This document shows positions 16,498 to 24,823 of a DNA stretch of 64,000 bases, one piece after another. The translations under genes and the position numbers were made by a program. The stretch is from contig NZ_FOQC01000005.1 of assembly GCF_900113645.1 (NCBI RefSeq), forward strand, positions 1-64,000. Direction: 5' to 3'. Under the pieces are notes generated by a model. The model worked only from the letters and a program-made list of their open reading frames with translations, was not told the DNA's origin and did not search any database. The DNA comes from Trichococcus flocculiformis. Its GTDB lineage: Bacteria; Bacillota; Bacilli; Lactobacillales; Aerococcaceae. Position 1 is the first letter of the stretch; each line of letters starts with the position of its first letter.

Positions 16498-17136
16498 ATG
16501 TCAGAGAACAATCAAAAACCGACCAGACAAGAATTACACCGAAATCATAAACGCAATAACCTGCTTGTCGTTGTAGGAATCATCGCAGCCGCATTTTTGG
16601 GGCTCGTGCTGCTCTATAACATTTTTTACGGAAATGATGAAACACCATCCATAGCGGCCAATAATCAAACGAATTCACAAAACAGGATCATCACCGAATC
16701 GGATGATTCCAGCAAAACGTCCGACTCAGCCAAAGATTCTTCGGAAAAAGAGCAAAGTAGCGATACAGAAGAGCCGGAAGAAGATGACGAGGCGGAAACA
16801 AAAGAAGTGCCATCAACCGATGAGAACGTCGCAAAAGCATACACCGGCGATTGGGAACCGATCGGAACGTCCCAAACCGGTGAGCACAGCGCTACCGATT
16901 ACACCGACGGATCTGCTGACCGCATCGAAATTAAGCAAGCTGTTGCCGCCGCAACAGGCATCAGCGCCGATAATATGATTGAATGGTGGATCGGCAATGC
17001 CGGCGACCAGCAAGTCACTGCCACAGTCTCGGATACACAGAAAGAGAAAATCGCGCGCGTCCAACTCAAATGGGTCGACGGCGAAGGCTGGCAAGTTACG
17101 CTTGTGGAAGAGCTGAACGAAATACCGAACAATTGA
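16498..17136 (+). CDS. YrrS-type (DUF1510) membrane-anchored extracytoplasmic protein
   Basis: The 212-residue protein has a short basic cytoplasmic start, one transmembrane helix (about residues 22-42), a Ser/Asp/Glu-rich low-complexity linker and a conserved C-terminal domain with MIEWWIGNAGDQQV and WVDGEGWQVTL. This is the DUF1510 (Bacillus YrrS) layout; the family has been tied to the cell wall because Bacillus yrrS neighbours a penicillin-binding protein gene, which is not the case here. ATG 16498 has SD AAGGAGG; an upstream in-frame ATG has none. Confidence 0.85.
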   Translation: MSENNQKPTRQELHRNHKRNNLLVVVGIIAAAFLGLVLLYNIFYGNDETPSIAANNQTNSQNRIITESDDSSKTSDSAKDSSEKEQSSDTEEPEEDDEAETKEVPSTDENVAKAYTGDWEPIGTSQTGEHSATDYTDGSADRIEIKQAVAAATGISADNMIEWWIGNAGDQQVTATVSDTQKEKIARVQLKWVDGEGWQVTLVEELNEIPNN

Positions 17137-17146
17137 TCAACACACG

Positions 17147-17177
17147 AAGGCGCTCTATTTTACAGGGCGTCTTTTTT
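17147..17177 (+). terminator. Terminator after yrrS-type gene
   Basis: AAGGCGCTC pairs with GGGCGTCTT (two G-U pairs) and a run of T follows. Confidence 0.7.
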
Positions 17178-17227
17178 CGCGTTGCTTATTTAGAAATGAT
17201 TCTGTACGAAATGTTCGTTTTGGGGTA

Positions 17228-17252
17228 AACTGTTTCTGAATAGGAAACAGTT
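17228..17252 (+). promoter_or_regulatory. Operator palindrome before the IclR gene
   Basis: AACTGTTTC and GAAACAGTT form a perfect 9-bp inverted repeat with a 7-base spacer, ending 15 bases before the IclR start codon. IclR-type repressors bind such palindromes and often their own promoters. Similar TTTCC/GGAAA half-sites occur before kdgK. Confidence 0.7.
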
Positions 17253-17267
17253 GAGGAGTGTCAAAAA

Positions 17268-18041
17268 ATGGAAGAAGAGAAAAAACCTTACGGAACAGTC
17301 TTGCTGAAAGCCGCTAAGATCATCGATCATCTGTCAAACAGCAAAGAAGCCCAGAGCCTGGCCGTCATTGCAGCCAACACGGGACTGTCCAGTCCGACGG
17401 CACTGAAAATTCTGGACACATTGCTTTTGATCGGATACGTGGAAAAAGATGAGCAGACGAAGCGTTTTACCTTGGGCAGCGCGCTGATCCGCCATGCGAA
17501 CAACCGGCTGGCGAATCTGGACATCATCAAAATCACCGAGCCTTATCTGCGGAATCTGCAGGCCGGTCTGGATGAAACGGTTCACTTAGGCATCCTGGAC
17601 AAGGATGAGGTCCTCTACGTCAACAAATTGGAGACACAAAAAGCGATTGCGAACATCAATTCCCGGATCGGCAACACCAACCATCTCTACAGTTCGGCCA
17701 TGGGCAAGGCGATGCTGGCTGTGTTCAGTGAAGAGGAGTTGGAGGCCTATCTAGGGCGAGTCGAACTGGTCGCGGACACACCGAACACGATAACAGATCG
17801 CGCTGTTTTGAAAGAGGAAATCAGGAACGTTAGGATGGCCGGTTTTGCAACTGATGATGAAGAAAACGATCTGGATGTCATCTGCATCGGGGCTGCGCTT
17901 GTGGTCGACAACAAACTCTATGGCGCGTTCAGCGTCAGTACGCCGAAATACCGTTTCGATCGCGAGAAGACCATCGCGAAAGTGCTGGAAACAAAAAAGA
18001 ACCTGCTGGCCGAATTGGGCAAGACGAAAACTTTTGGCTGA
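17268..18041 (+). CDS. IclR-family regulator, KdgR-like
   Basis: The 257-residue protein has an N-terminal winged HTH (LAVIAANTGLSSPTALKIL, residues about 28-46) and a C-terminal IclR effector domain (about 80-250) with the usual ETVHLGIL and SSAMGKAMLA segments. In many Firmicutes an IclR member (KdgR) represses 2-keto-3-deoxygluconate and uronate genes. The adjacent kdgK and the matching palindromes at both promoters support that role here; the ligand is inferred. Likely autoregulated through 17228-17252. Confidence 0.88.
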   Translation: MEEEKKPYGTVLLKAAKIIDHLSNSKEAQSLAVIAANTGLSSPTALKILDTLLLIGYVEKDEQTKRFTLGSALIRHANNRLANLDIIKITEPYLRNLQAGLDETVHLGILDKDEVLYVNKLETQKAIANINSRIGNTNHLYSSAMGKAMLAVFSEEELEAYLGRVELVADTPNTITDRAVLKEEIRNVRMAGFATDDEENDLDVICIGAALVVDNKLYGAFSVSTPKYRFDREKTIAKVLETKKNLLAELGKTKTFG

Positions 18042-18057
18042 CAATTGAAGAAGGACG

Positions 18058-18086
18058 GAGCTGTCTCAAGCGAGGCAGTTTTTTTG
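18058..18086 (+). terminator. Terminator after the IclR gene
   Basis: CTGTCTC (18061-18067) pairs with GAGGCAG (18072-18078), one G-U pair, followed by seven or eight T. The rest of the gap up to 18365 holds the kdgK promoter region. Confidence 0.7.
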
Positions 18087-18182
18087 GTTTAGGATGGTAT
18101 GATTATTGATTTGGTGTTCGCGTTTGTAGGTGACGGTCTGCAGTTCAAATGTCAATAAAATAGAAATTCGCTCACATAGGTG

Positions 18183-18262
18183 TTGAAATAACCAAAAGGA
18201 AACCGTATAATGAAACCAAGGTATTTCCTAAAAGAAAACTATATTTCCTATATGGAAACTAA
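18183..18262 (+). promoter_or_regulatory. kdgK promoter with two operator-like repeats
   Basis: -35 TTGAAA (18183-18188) and -10 TATAAT (18206-18211) have a 17-base spacer. Just downstream, two copies of TATTTCC-N4-5-GAAAAC/GGAAAC (18222-18239 and 18242-18260) resemble the inverted repeat in front of the IclR gene. Binding there would block transcription. A leader of about 100 bases separates them from the start codon. Confidence 0.7.
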
Positions 18263-18365
18263 ATGGGTTTTATGTCCTGCATTTCAGGTCGGTTGCATCA
18301 TACCGGAAAGAAGAATGTAACCGCGTTCATGAAAACTAACAATATAATCGGGAGCGTGCGAAAAG

Positions 18366-19370
18366 ATGAGTAAAATTTTGACATTGGGTGAAATCATGTT
18401 GCGCCTATCTACAGATCCAGGAACATTGATGACCTATTCCACAAATTTCACCGGGCATTACGGCGGCGGGGAAGCGAACGTCGGCATCAGTCTGGCGAAT
18501 TTCGGGCATGAAGTGGCTTTCGCAAGCAAAGTGCCGGCCAATCCATTGGGGGTTGCGGTCCGGAAACATCTGAAGAGCTACGGAATTTGTACTGCTTTGC
18601 TGAGAAAGGGCGGCGAACGCCTCGGCACCTATTATTTGGAAAGTGGCGTGGGGGAACGTGCCGCTTCGGTGGTCTATGACCGTGCCCATTCAAGTTTTTC
18701 CAGCATGGAAGCTTTGGAATGGGATTTCGACGAGCTGTTCGAGGACGTGAACCTGTTCCATATTTCCGGCGTAACTGCCGCGCTCACCAAGGAGTGGGCC
18801 GCGTGGTCGGTCGATTTGGTGCGGGAAGCGAAAAGACGCGGGATAAAAGTCAGTTTCGACATCAATTACCGCGCCAAACTATGGACGCAAGCTGAATGCG
18901 GGGCTTTCCTGGAGCAGGTCTTGCCGTTGACCGACTATCTTTCCGCGGGTAAATTGGATGCTTTGTATCTGATGGGGATTCCGGAAAATACAAGCGAGCA
19001 GGAAGATGTGACGTATTATTATGAGAAGATGGCGGAAAAATATCCGAACATCGAAGTCTTCTACTCCACTATCCGTCAGGTGCATTCCGCCAGCCACAAT
19101 GTGCTCCAAGGAACGATGTGGCGCAAAGGGGAAACCACTTTTTCGAACGTGCACACGATCACACCGATCGTTGACCGGGTCGGCGGCGGGGATGCATATG
19201 CGGCAGGGATTCTGCACGGGATTCTTTCCGGATATACAGCCGAGCATACCGTTGATTTCGCAATTGCTGCATCCAGCATGAAACACACGATCCACGGAGA
19301 CTGCAACCAGTTTTCCGCAGAAGAAGTGGAAGACTTCAAGAATTCAGAGTCCGGTGCGATCAAAAGATAA
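18366..19370 (+). CDS. kdgK: 2-keto-3-deoxygluconate kinase (PfkB family)
   Basis: The 334-residue ribokinase-family protein has the N-terminal GGGEANVGISLA sugar-binding motif (about residues 34-45) and the C-terminal anion hole DRVGGGDAYAAG with catalytic Asp276. KdgK phosphorylates 2-keto-3-deoxygluconate to KDPG in uronate catabolism. The GGGD variant of the usual GAGD is common in KdgK proteins. The matching KDPG aldolase is not in this window. Neighbouring IclR regulator and shared operators support the assignment. Confidence 0.9.
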   Translation: MSKILTLGEIMLRLSTDPGTLMTYSTNFTGHYGGGEANVGISLANFGHEVAFASKVPANPLGVAVRKHLKSYGICTALLRKGGERLGTYYLESGVGERAASVVYDRAHSSFSSMEALEWDFDELFEDVNLFHISGVTAALTKEWAAWSVDLVREAKRRGIKVSFDINYRAKLWTQAECGAFLEQVLPLTDYLSAGKLDALYLMGIPENTSEQEDVTYYYEKMAEKYPNIEVFYSTIRQVHSASHNVLQGTMWRKGETTFSNVHTITPIVDRVGGGDAYAAGILHGILSGYTAEHTVDFAIAASSMKHTIHGDCNQFSAEEVEDFKNSESGAIKR

Positions 19371-19384
19371 GAAAATAGACATTA

Positions 19385-19428
19385 AAAAAGCAAGCATTCG
19401 GTCAAAAAACCGGATGCTTGCTTTTTTC
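19385..19428 (+). terminator. Terminator after kdgK
   Basis: AAAAAAGCAAGCATTCGG pairs with CCGGATGCTTGCTTTTTT around a short A-rich loop. It is symmetrical and could also end the leftward gene at 19466. Confidence 0.85.
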
Positions 19429-19465
19429 TTCTTCTTTCGGCTATAGAGTCGGAATGCTCTCAAAG

Positions 19466-19690
19466 TCAGATGAATTCGCAGTCGTATTGCAACTCCATCT
19501 GCTTCATTTCGTGGTAGCTCACTTGGTCGAGCGTCATGGAAGCCAACAACAGATTGAAGTCATCGCGGGCTTCCGGATCGGAGGCAGCCCAGATGAGTGT
19601 ATGCGCCGCCTCGTCCTCGCCGAGGTCCTCCGAAAAATCGACCATACTGTCGCGCCATTTGATATAAGCTTCGTATTGTCCAGGTTTCAT
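19466..19690 (-). CDS. Small acidic protein of unknown function
   Basis: A 74-residue frame follows SD GGGGGA by seven bases. The peptide is acidic and helical (WRDSMVDFSEDLGEDEA). I do not recognise it. It follows the GNAT gene by 20 bases on the same strand, so both may be co-transcribed with the membrane protein at 20150. Confidence 0.65.
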   Translation of the reverse strand: MKPGQYEAYIKWRDSMVDFSEDLGEDEAAHTLIWAASDPEARDDFNLLLASMTLDQVSYHEMKQMELQYDCEFI

Positions 19691-19709
19691 TTTGTATCCC
19701 CCATTGTTT

Positions 19710-20153
19710 TCATTTGATGATATAGATCATTTCGATTTCGCGTTTTTCGAGATCGGTGGCGCGCTTCATGAAGCCTGCGTTTTCAAGCGTTTCGCGTCCC
19801 CATTGGTTACCAATCTGGACGGATGCCTGCAGCAGCGAGCAGCTGAATTGCGTTTCAATCCATTTGGCGATTTCCCGGAGACTTTCGGAACCGAAACTTT
19901 TGGATTGGAAAGGGTGGCCGATCATAATCTGTTCGAGCGTCATGATCGCCGCCTTTTGTTCTTTTTTGACGAACGCCAAGCCGACCAGCTCTTCCCCCGC
20001 GTATAGGGCGATCGGGAATAATTCTTGCGGTCCGACATAGGCCAACGCGATCATTTCAGCGTTCGGCCGGACGTATTTGCGCTGCCAATCATCGACGGAT
20101 AAGGCAAGCGCGTCTTCGATATTATCTATGGAAAGATTCCGTATAGTAATCAT
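19710..20153 (-). CDS. GNAT-family N-acetyltransferase
   Basis: The 147-residue protein has the GNAT fold order: N-terminal strand-helix (IRNLSIDNIEDALAL), the central LVGLAFV strand pair and a helix-rich second half with NQWGRETLENAGF, typical of acetyl-CoA-binding acetyltransferases. Substrate unknown. The start overlaps the stop of the preceding gene by four bases, indicating coupling. Confidence 0.8.
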   Translation of the reverse strand: MITIRNLSIDNIEDALALSVDDWQRKYVRPNAEMIALAYVGPQELFPIALYAGEELVGLAFVKKEQKAAIMTLEQIMIGHPFQSKSFGSESLREIAKWIETQFSCSLLQASVQIGNQWGRETLENAGFMKRATDLEKREIEMIYIIK

Positions 20154-20872
20154 TTTTTACCCCTTATTCGTTTGTTATTTTCTGGTTCTGTATCAAAGGT
20201 GATGAGATACGATTCCATCCAATTGCCGCTGCTTTTCAAGGCGAAGTAGCCCAGGATAGCGACGATTGCTGCGGCGCTGCAGTTCACGATCAGGTCACCC
20301 ATCGTATCCGACAAAGCTGCTTGCCCGATCAGAGGGATACCATCGACTGTGGCAGTCCGTTGGGTATTCTGACCCATGACGCTGTCGGCGAAATACTCAT
20401 AGAATTCCCAGAGCACTCCCAGTGTCGTAGCCAGACAGAAAGAAAAAAGCGAAGACAAAACCGGTGTCAGATTCAATCTTTCGATGCCGCCCTCCTGCAG
20501 GTTGGCGATGACGGAAAATCCAAGCACCGCGAACAGAGCGGAACTCAAGGCATGCTGGAGGGTATCCCATTCGGCAACCGTGTCATAGAACCCGCCAAGA
20601 CTGCCCAGCAAGAGCGCCAAATAGAGAAACACGGCATAGATGAAGGTGATTCTTTGAGGTAAAAGGATTCGGGTATGCTTCCGCAGGAGCGAAGGGAAGA
20701 GCAGCGCAACCAATCCAAAGCCTGCTTGAACGAGCCGCAAGAAATGCTCCGTTTGCTTTTCTGTGCCTCTCGTTTGGAGGAACCTTACAAATTCATATCC
20801 AGTGATCAGGATAAAACTCGCAAAAATGAACAGGATGACTAAATAACTGAATTTTTTCAGCTTCTCACGCAT
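20150..20872 (-). CDS. Membrane protein, DUF2238/YjdF-like
   Basis: The 240-residue protein has six predicted helices and two conserved charged-aromatic motifs, DTLQHALSS and VLWEFYEYFAD, the signature of the YjdF/DUF2238 family. Function unknown. First gene of a probable three-gene leftward unit with the GNAT and the small acidic protein. Confidence 0.75.
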   Translation of the reverse strand: MREKLKKFSYLVILFIFASFILITGYEFVRFLQTRGTEKQTEHFLRLVQAGFGLVALLFPSLLRKHTRILLPQRITFIYAVFLYLALLLGSLGGFYDTVAEWDTLQHALSSALFAVLGFSVIANLQEGGIERLNLTPVLSSLFSFCLATTLGVLWEFYEYFADSVMGQNTQRTATVDGIPLIGQAALSDTMGDLIVNCSAAAIVAILGYFALKSSGNWMESYLITFDTEPENNKRIRGKK

Positions 20873-20975
20873 GGTTTTTCAGCCTTCTTTCGGTTATTCG
20901 AAATATCAATACACTACTTTTATTTTAGTCGACTTCAGGGCAATACGCAACTTGCCGAAGCCCTTGGATGCTAAG

Positions 20976-21005
20976 TAAAAAGGATACCATTACGGCATCC
21001 TTTTT
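20976..21005 (-). terminator. Terminator of the leftward aroE-aroK-tyrA operon
   Basis: AAAAAGGAT and ATCCTTTTT form a 9-bp stem 30 bases after the tyrA stop, with a T tract on the - strand. Confidence 0.7.
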
Positions 21006-21034
21006 GTCATTGCTTGTATAATGAAAGCAAACCA

Positions 21035-21895
21035 TCATCTGTCGAACTTTTCCCGTCGCTTCGTGGACTGGATGAAGAGCTGCTTCAGGGCAACGCTGTC
21101 GTCGTTCTTGATAGCCGCCTTGATCAGGTAGAGCTGATCCTCGAACGTCTGGATGCTCTTCAGCAAATACTCTTTGTTCTCAAGAAAAAGTTCACTCCAC
21201 AGTTCTTCGTTGATTTTGGCGATCCGGGTCAATTCGCGGTAACTGTCGCCGGTAAATTTCTCCGTTTCGCGGCCTTCGACATCGCTGTTGACCAACGCCA
21301 CGGCGATCGCGTGCGGCAACTGGCTGGTGAAGGCTATCATTTCGTCATGGTAATCGGCAGAGATGCGCGTGATCCTCCCGAACCCCATCTCCATGATCAA
21401 AGCTTCCATGAAGGCAAGGTTCTCCTCTTTGTTGGAAGGGAGCGGTGTCAAGATGTAATTCGCATTTTTGTAGACGGAACTACTGGCGAAATCGATGCCT
21501 TTTTTTTCACGTCCTGCCATCGGATGACCGAAGACAAAGTCGATCGAGTCAGGCAAAACCGACAGGATATCTTCGATGAAGAACTTTTTGATACCCGTCG
21601 CATCCGTTAGAATCGAGCCCGGCTTGAAGTACTGCTTATGGGTAACGATGAAGTCGTGCACCAGACGGGGATAGAGCGAAAAAATCACCAAATCCGATTG
21701 CGGTAGGATGTCTTTGCCATCCTGATAGCCCTCCTTGATGAGTCGCTGCGCTTTGGCCTTGTCCAGCGTCGCTTGGTCGATGTCGACCCCGTAAAGATTG
21801 CGGTAGCCGGCATCGTGAAGGGCCATCGCGAAAGACCCGCCGATTACGCCCAGACCGACGATCGTGATGTTTAGTTCCTTATTGAGGGTTGTCAT
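21035..21895 (-). CDS. tyrA: Prephenate dehydrogenase
   Basis: The 286-residue enzyme has a Rossmann motif GLGVIGGSF (residues 14-22) and the TyrA-type GHPMAGREKKGID substrate loop. It oxidises prephenate to 4-hydroxyphenylpyruvate for tyrosine. No ACT domain follows, so feedback control by tyrosine is not evident. ATG 21895 has SD GGAAGGA; an upstream frame extension within aroK is discarded. It overlaps the aroK end by 17 bases. Confidence 0.95.
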   Translation of the reverse strand: MTTLNKELNITIVGLGVIGGSFAMALHDAGYRNLYGVDIDQATLDKAKAQRLIKEGYQDGKDILPQSDLVIFSLYPRLVHDFIVTHKQYFKPGSILTDATGIKKFFIEDILSVLPDSIDFVFGHPMAGREKKGIDFASSSVYKNANYILTPLPSNKEENLAFMEALIMEMGFGRITRISADYHDEMIAFTSQLPHAIAVALVNSDVEGRETEKFTGDSYRELTRIAKINEELWSELFLENKEYLLKSIQTFEDQLYLIKAAIKNDDSVALKQLFIQSTKRREKFDR

Positions 21896-22418
21896 GGGCT
21901 GATCCTTCCTTTCCTGCTCCAAAGTGGCACGCAACAATTTCAGCGGCGATCTCTTCCAACGGTTTGTCGTTCTTGACGACGAAATCCGCAGCGTCTTGAT
22001 ACAAAGCCTCGCGTTCGGCCTTCAGCGCATGGAGCCGTTCCAGGCCGTCCTTTAAGAGTGGACGATGAGAAACTTCGATGTCATGCGTGATGTCTTCGAC
22101 TGCGCGGTCAATATAATAGACTGTTCCGCTCTTTTTCAAAGCCACGATATTTTCACTGCGTTTGACGACACCGCCGCCTGTGCTCACGATCGTATCTTCG
22201 GAATCGGCAATTTCCTTATAGGCATCCGATTCGATATTACGGAAATAGTCCTCTCCAATCTGGAAGAGGTCGGTGATGCTCTCACCGGTCTTCTCCTCAA
22301 TGAAGGCATCCGAGTCGATGAAACGGAAACCGGTTATATTGCTTAATAATTTACCTAAAGTCGTCTTGCCTGCACCAGGCATTCCGATCAGGATGATATT
22401 TTTTCCCAAATCCTTCAC
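21879..22418 (-). CDS. aroK: Shikimate kinase
   Basis: The 179-residue protein has P-loop GMPGAGKTT (12-20), the shikimate-binding FIDSDAFIE and the STGGGVV motif. It phosphorylates shikimate. The start is GTG at 22418 behind SD GGGA. It lies nine bases after aroE. Confidence 0.95.
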   Translation of the reverse strand: MKDLGKNIILIGMPGAGKTTLGKLLSNITGFRFIDSDAFIEEKTGESITDLFQIGEDYFRNIESDAYKEIADSEDTIVSTGGGVVKRSENIVALKKSGTVYYIDRAVEDITHDIEVSHRPLLKDGLERLHALKAEREALYQDAADFVVKNDKPLEEIAAEIVACHFGAGKEGSAHDNPQ

Positions 22419-22427
22419 CTATTCCCG

Positions 22428-23237
22428 TTATTGTGTGATTTTGTCATAGATTTCTTGGTTCACTGCAAGTTCGAAAGGCCGTTCCAGCCAGATTTCCTGG
22501 GATTTGATTCCCTGGTGCACCAACATTTCCAATCCATTGCAGGTCTTCAGGCCGGCTGTTTTTGCCAAACGGAGGAATTCGGTTTCCTGTGGGTTGTAGA
22601 TCAGATCTACTGCCGCACTGAAATGACAGATCACTTCCAATGGTACCGCACTGATGCCGATTTTGTCAGGGAACATGCCGAGCGGTGTCGTGTTGATGAT
22701 CAGATCGCCTGAGATGTCCGTTATCTCATCATAACTCATCAAGGAGATGCGCGGATCGTCCGGAATATCCGTGAGAGCGCCTTTTTTCCGTGAAACGATG
22801 ATAATGTTATTGATGCCATTATCCAATAAGTATAGAACGACAGCTTTTGCCGAACCTCCGAAACCCAATACCATTGCCGTCTGGTTTTCGACTGCGATGC
22901 TGTGCGAAGCCAACATAGTTCCGAATCCATAATAATCGGTATTAGCACCGTACAGTTTACCTTCTTTTACCTTGATCGTGTTGACAGCACCGATGCGCGT
23001 CGCTTCGGGGGTGATCTCATCCAAGTAAGGCATCACCGTCTGTTTGTAGGGAATCGTCACGTTGACTCCGACGAACTGAAGCACGCGGATTCCTTCTATC
23101 GCTGCTTCGAGTTCGATAGGGGATAATTCAATATGTTTATAACCGGCATTCATTCCGATCAGATCAAAAAAAGTCGAATGGATCCTTTCTGAATAGCTGT
23201 GGCTCAAATGTTCGCCGAATAGTCCGAAAAATTGCAT
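22428..23237 (-). CDS. aroE: Shikimate dehydrogenase
   Basis: The 269-residue protein has the SHS-type substrate motif (12-16), catalytic Lys65 (NVTIPYK), Asp101 (GANTD) and an NADP-binding GFGGSAKA. It reduces dehydroshikimate to shikimate. First gene of the leftward aro operon, divergent from the aroF operon with a shared 450-base intergenic region. I could not settle on its promoter. Confidence 0.95.
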   Translation of the reverse strand: MQFFGLFGEHLSHSYSERIHSTFFDLIGMNAGYKHIELSPIELEAAIEGIRVLQFVGVNVTIPYKQTVMPYLDEITPEATRIGAVNTIKVKEGKLYGANTDYYGFGTMLASHSIAVENQTAMVLGFGGSAKAVVLYLLDNGINNIIIVSRKKGALTDIPDDPRISLMSYDEITDISGDLIINTTPLGMFPDKIGISAVPLEVICHFSAAVDLIYNPQETEFLRLAKTAGLKTCNGLEMLVHQGIKSQEIWLERPFELAVNQEIYDKITQ

Positions 23238-23323
23238 CAGGTTTCACTCCTTTTAGGAAAGTGTAGATTATCGCCATCTAAATTTCAATACCCAGATCAA
23301 ATTAAAAAAAAATTAAAAAACTC

Positions 23324-23351
23324 TTGCAATGATTAGAGCGTTTGTTATAAT
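23324..23351 (+). promoter_or_regulatory. Promoter of the aroF-aroB-aroA-aroC-pheA operon
   Basis: -35 TTGCAA (23324-23329) and -10 TATAAT (23346-23351), spacer 16, give a leader RNA of about 330 bases before aroF. Confidence 0.75.
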
Positions 23352-23419
23352 GATGGAAATCAGTCGTTTTCATTATGAGTTCAGCTGGTTAAATGATACA
23401 CAAGAGAAGAGGTCATCCG

Positions 23420-23569
23420 ATGGGTTCCACGCATGCTATCAATCTTTTACAAACAAACTTTTACTTTACATACTTTACATTCTGGGGCTTCTATTTTAGC
23501 GCTGGATATTTTGTTTGGAAAAAATTGCATAGAGCGAATATGAGAAACATCAGGGGATGCGGAAAATAG
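23420..23569 (+). CDS. Aromatic-rich leader peptide of the aro operon (candidate attenuator)
   Basis: An ATG with SD AGAAGAGG at seven bases opens a 49-codon frame. Of residues 14-33, thirteen are aromatic: seven Phe, four Tyr and two Trp (FYFTYFTFWGFYF, then YFVW). The frame ends at TAG 23567-23569, 51 bases before a terminator hairpin that precedes aroF. This is the layout of ribosome-mediated attenuation, in which scarcity of charged Phe/Tyr/Trp tRNA stalls the ribosome and prevents termination. It is unusual because Firmicutes normally use T-boxes or TRAP for these genes. Alternative: a tiny membrane protein, since the stretch is also hydrophobic with a following KK. Confidence 0.75.
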   Translation: MGSTHAINLLQTNFYFTYFTFWGFYFSAGYFVWKKLHRANMRNIRGCGK

Positions 23570-23620
23570 TTTGCAGGACGGATCGTCAGGCAACAGCATT
23601 TTTGGATAACGAAGCTTAAC

Positions 23621-23660
23621 GCGGTGCTCATATCATATGGGCACCGCTTTTTATTTTTTT
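23621..23660 (+). terminator. Attenuator terminator in the aro leader
   Basis: GCGGTGC (23621-23627) pairs with GCACCGC (23641-23647), extended by CAT/ATG, and a T-rich tract runs to 23660, 30 bases before aroF. A rival pairing exists: ATATGAG at 23538-23544, inside the end of the leader frame, is a perfect complement of CTCATAT at 23627-23633 in the 5' arm. Confidence 0.8.
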
Positions 23661-23690
23661 AAAGCAAAAACATACTAGGAGGAACAAGAC

Positions 23691-24716
23691 ATGATCATCA
23701 TTTTGAAGAAAACGGCCAAAAAAGAGGAAATCGACGAACTGACAAAACGCTTAACAGACAAAGGGGTCATCGTGAGTCCGGTAGTCGGCGAAACAATGAC
23801 GATATTGGGTTTGGTAGGGGACACTTCGAAAGTATCGATGGACACCATCCAGCAACATCATATCGTCGAACGCGTGTTGAAAGTTCAAGAGCCTTACAAA
23901 AAAGCAAACCGTAAATTCCATCCGGACGATACAGTCGTCGAAATTGACGGACAGCGTATCGGTAATGGATACTTCGGAGTGATCGCAGGGCCTTGTTCCG
24001 TTGAAGGTGAAGAACAGATCATCAGCATCGCGCAACGCGCAAAAGCGGCAGGCGCTAACTTCCTCCGCGGTGGAGCCTTCAAGCCGCGCACATCCCCATA
24101 CAGCTTCCAAGGTTTGGAATTGGAAGGCTTGCGTTTATTGAAATTGGCGAAGGAAGCGACGGGCTTGCCGATCGTAACCGAATTGATGTCCACGAAATTC
24201 GTAGATGCATTTGAGGCGGATGTCGATATGATCCAAATCGGCGCCCGTAACATGCAGAATTTCGATCTGTTGAAAGAAGTCGGCAAGACGAAGACGCCTG
24301 TCCTGTTGAAGCGTGGTTTGTCTGCAACTTACGATGAATGGTTGATGTCTGCTGAATACATCATGTCCGAAGGGAACGAGAACGTCATCCTTTGCGAACG
24401 TGGAATCCGCACATTTGAAACGGAAACACGCAATACCTTGGATATCCAAGCCGTTCCGGTCATCCAGAAATTATCCCACTTGCCGATCGTCATCGATCCA
24501 AGCCACGCGGGCGGTTCTGCTTACCTCGTGCCATCCATGTCCAAATCGGCAGTCATGTCCGGCGCGAACGGTCTGATGGTCGAAATTCATCACGATCCTG
24601 AGAACGCATGGAGTGATGGCCAACAGTGTCTGAACCCGAATGAGTTTGATGAGTTGATGGCTGTCGTAAAACAGTTGATTGCCATTGAAGGAAAGCAATT
24701 GGATGCGGTAAAATAA
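23691..24716 (+). CDS. aroF: DAHP synthase, type I-beta with N-terminal regulatory domain
   Basis: The 341-residue enzyme joins PEP and erythrose 4-phosphate, the first step to chorismate. Residues 1-70 form a ferredoxin-like domain, as in Thermotoga DAHP synthase where it mediates feedback inhibition. The barrel starts at GPCSVE with metal-ligand Cys102 and includes LRGGAFKPRTSPY and DPSHAGG. SD AGGAGG precedes the ATG. First structural gene after the attenuator. Confidence 0.96.
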   Translation: MIIILKKTAKKEEIDELTKRLTDKGVIVSPVVGETMTILGLVGDTSKVSMDTIQQHHIVERVLKVQEPYKKANRKFHPDDTVVEIDGQRIGNGYFGVIAGPCSVEGEEQIISIAQRAKAAGANFLRGGAFKPRTSPYSFQGLELEGLRLLKLAKEATGLPIVTELMSTKFVDAFEADVDMIQIGARNMQNFDLLKEVGKTKTPVLLKRGLSATYDEWLMSAEYIMSEGNENVILCERGIRTFETETRNTLDIQAVPVIQKLSHLPIVIDPSHAGGSAYLVPSMSKSAVMSGANGLMVEIHHDPENAWSDGQQCLNPNEFDELMAVVKQLIAIEGKQLDAVK

Positions 24717-24823
24717 AGGAAACACTTTCGGCGCATTTCAATGCGTTGCCTAGCTTCACGGGTAAGCCTGGAAAGAACCCGTTCCGTTTTTCTTTTAACC
24801 TAATCTGAATAAGGAGTGATTCA

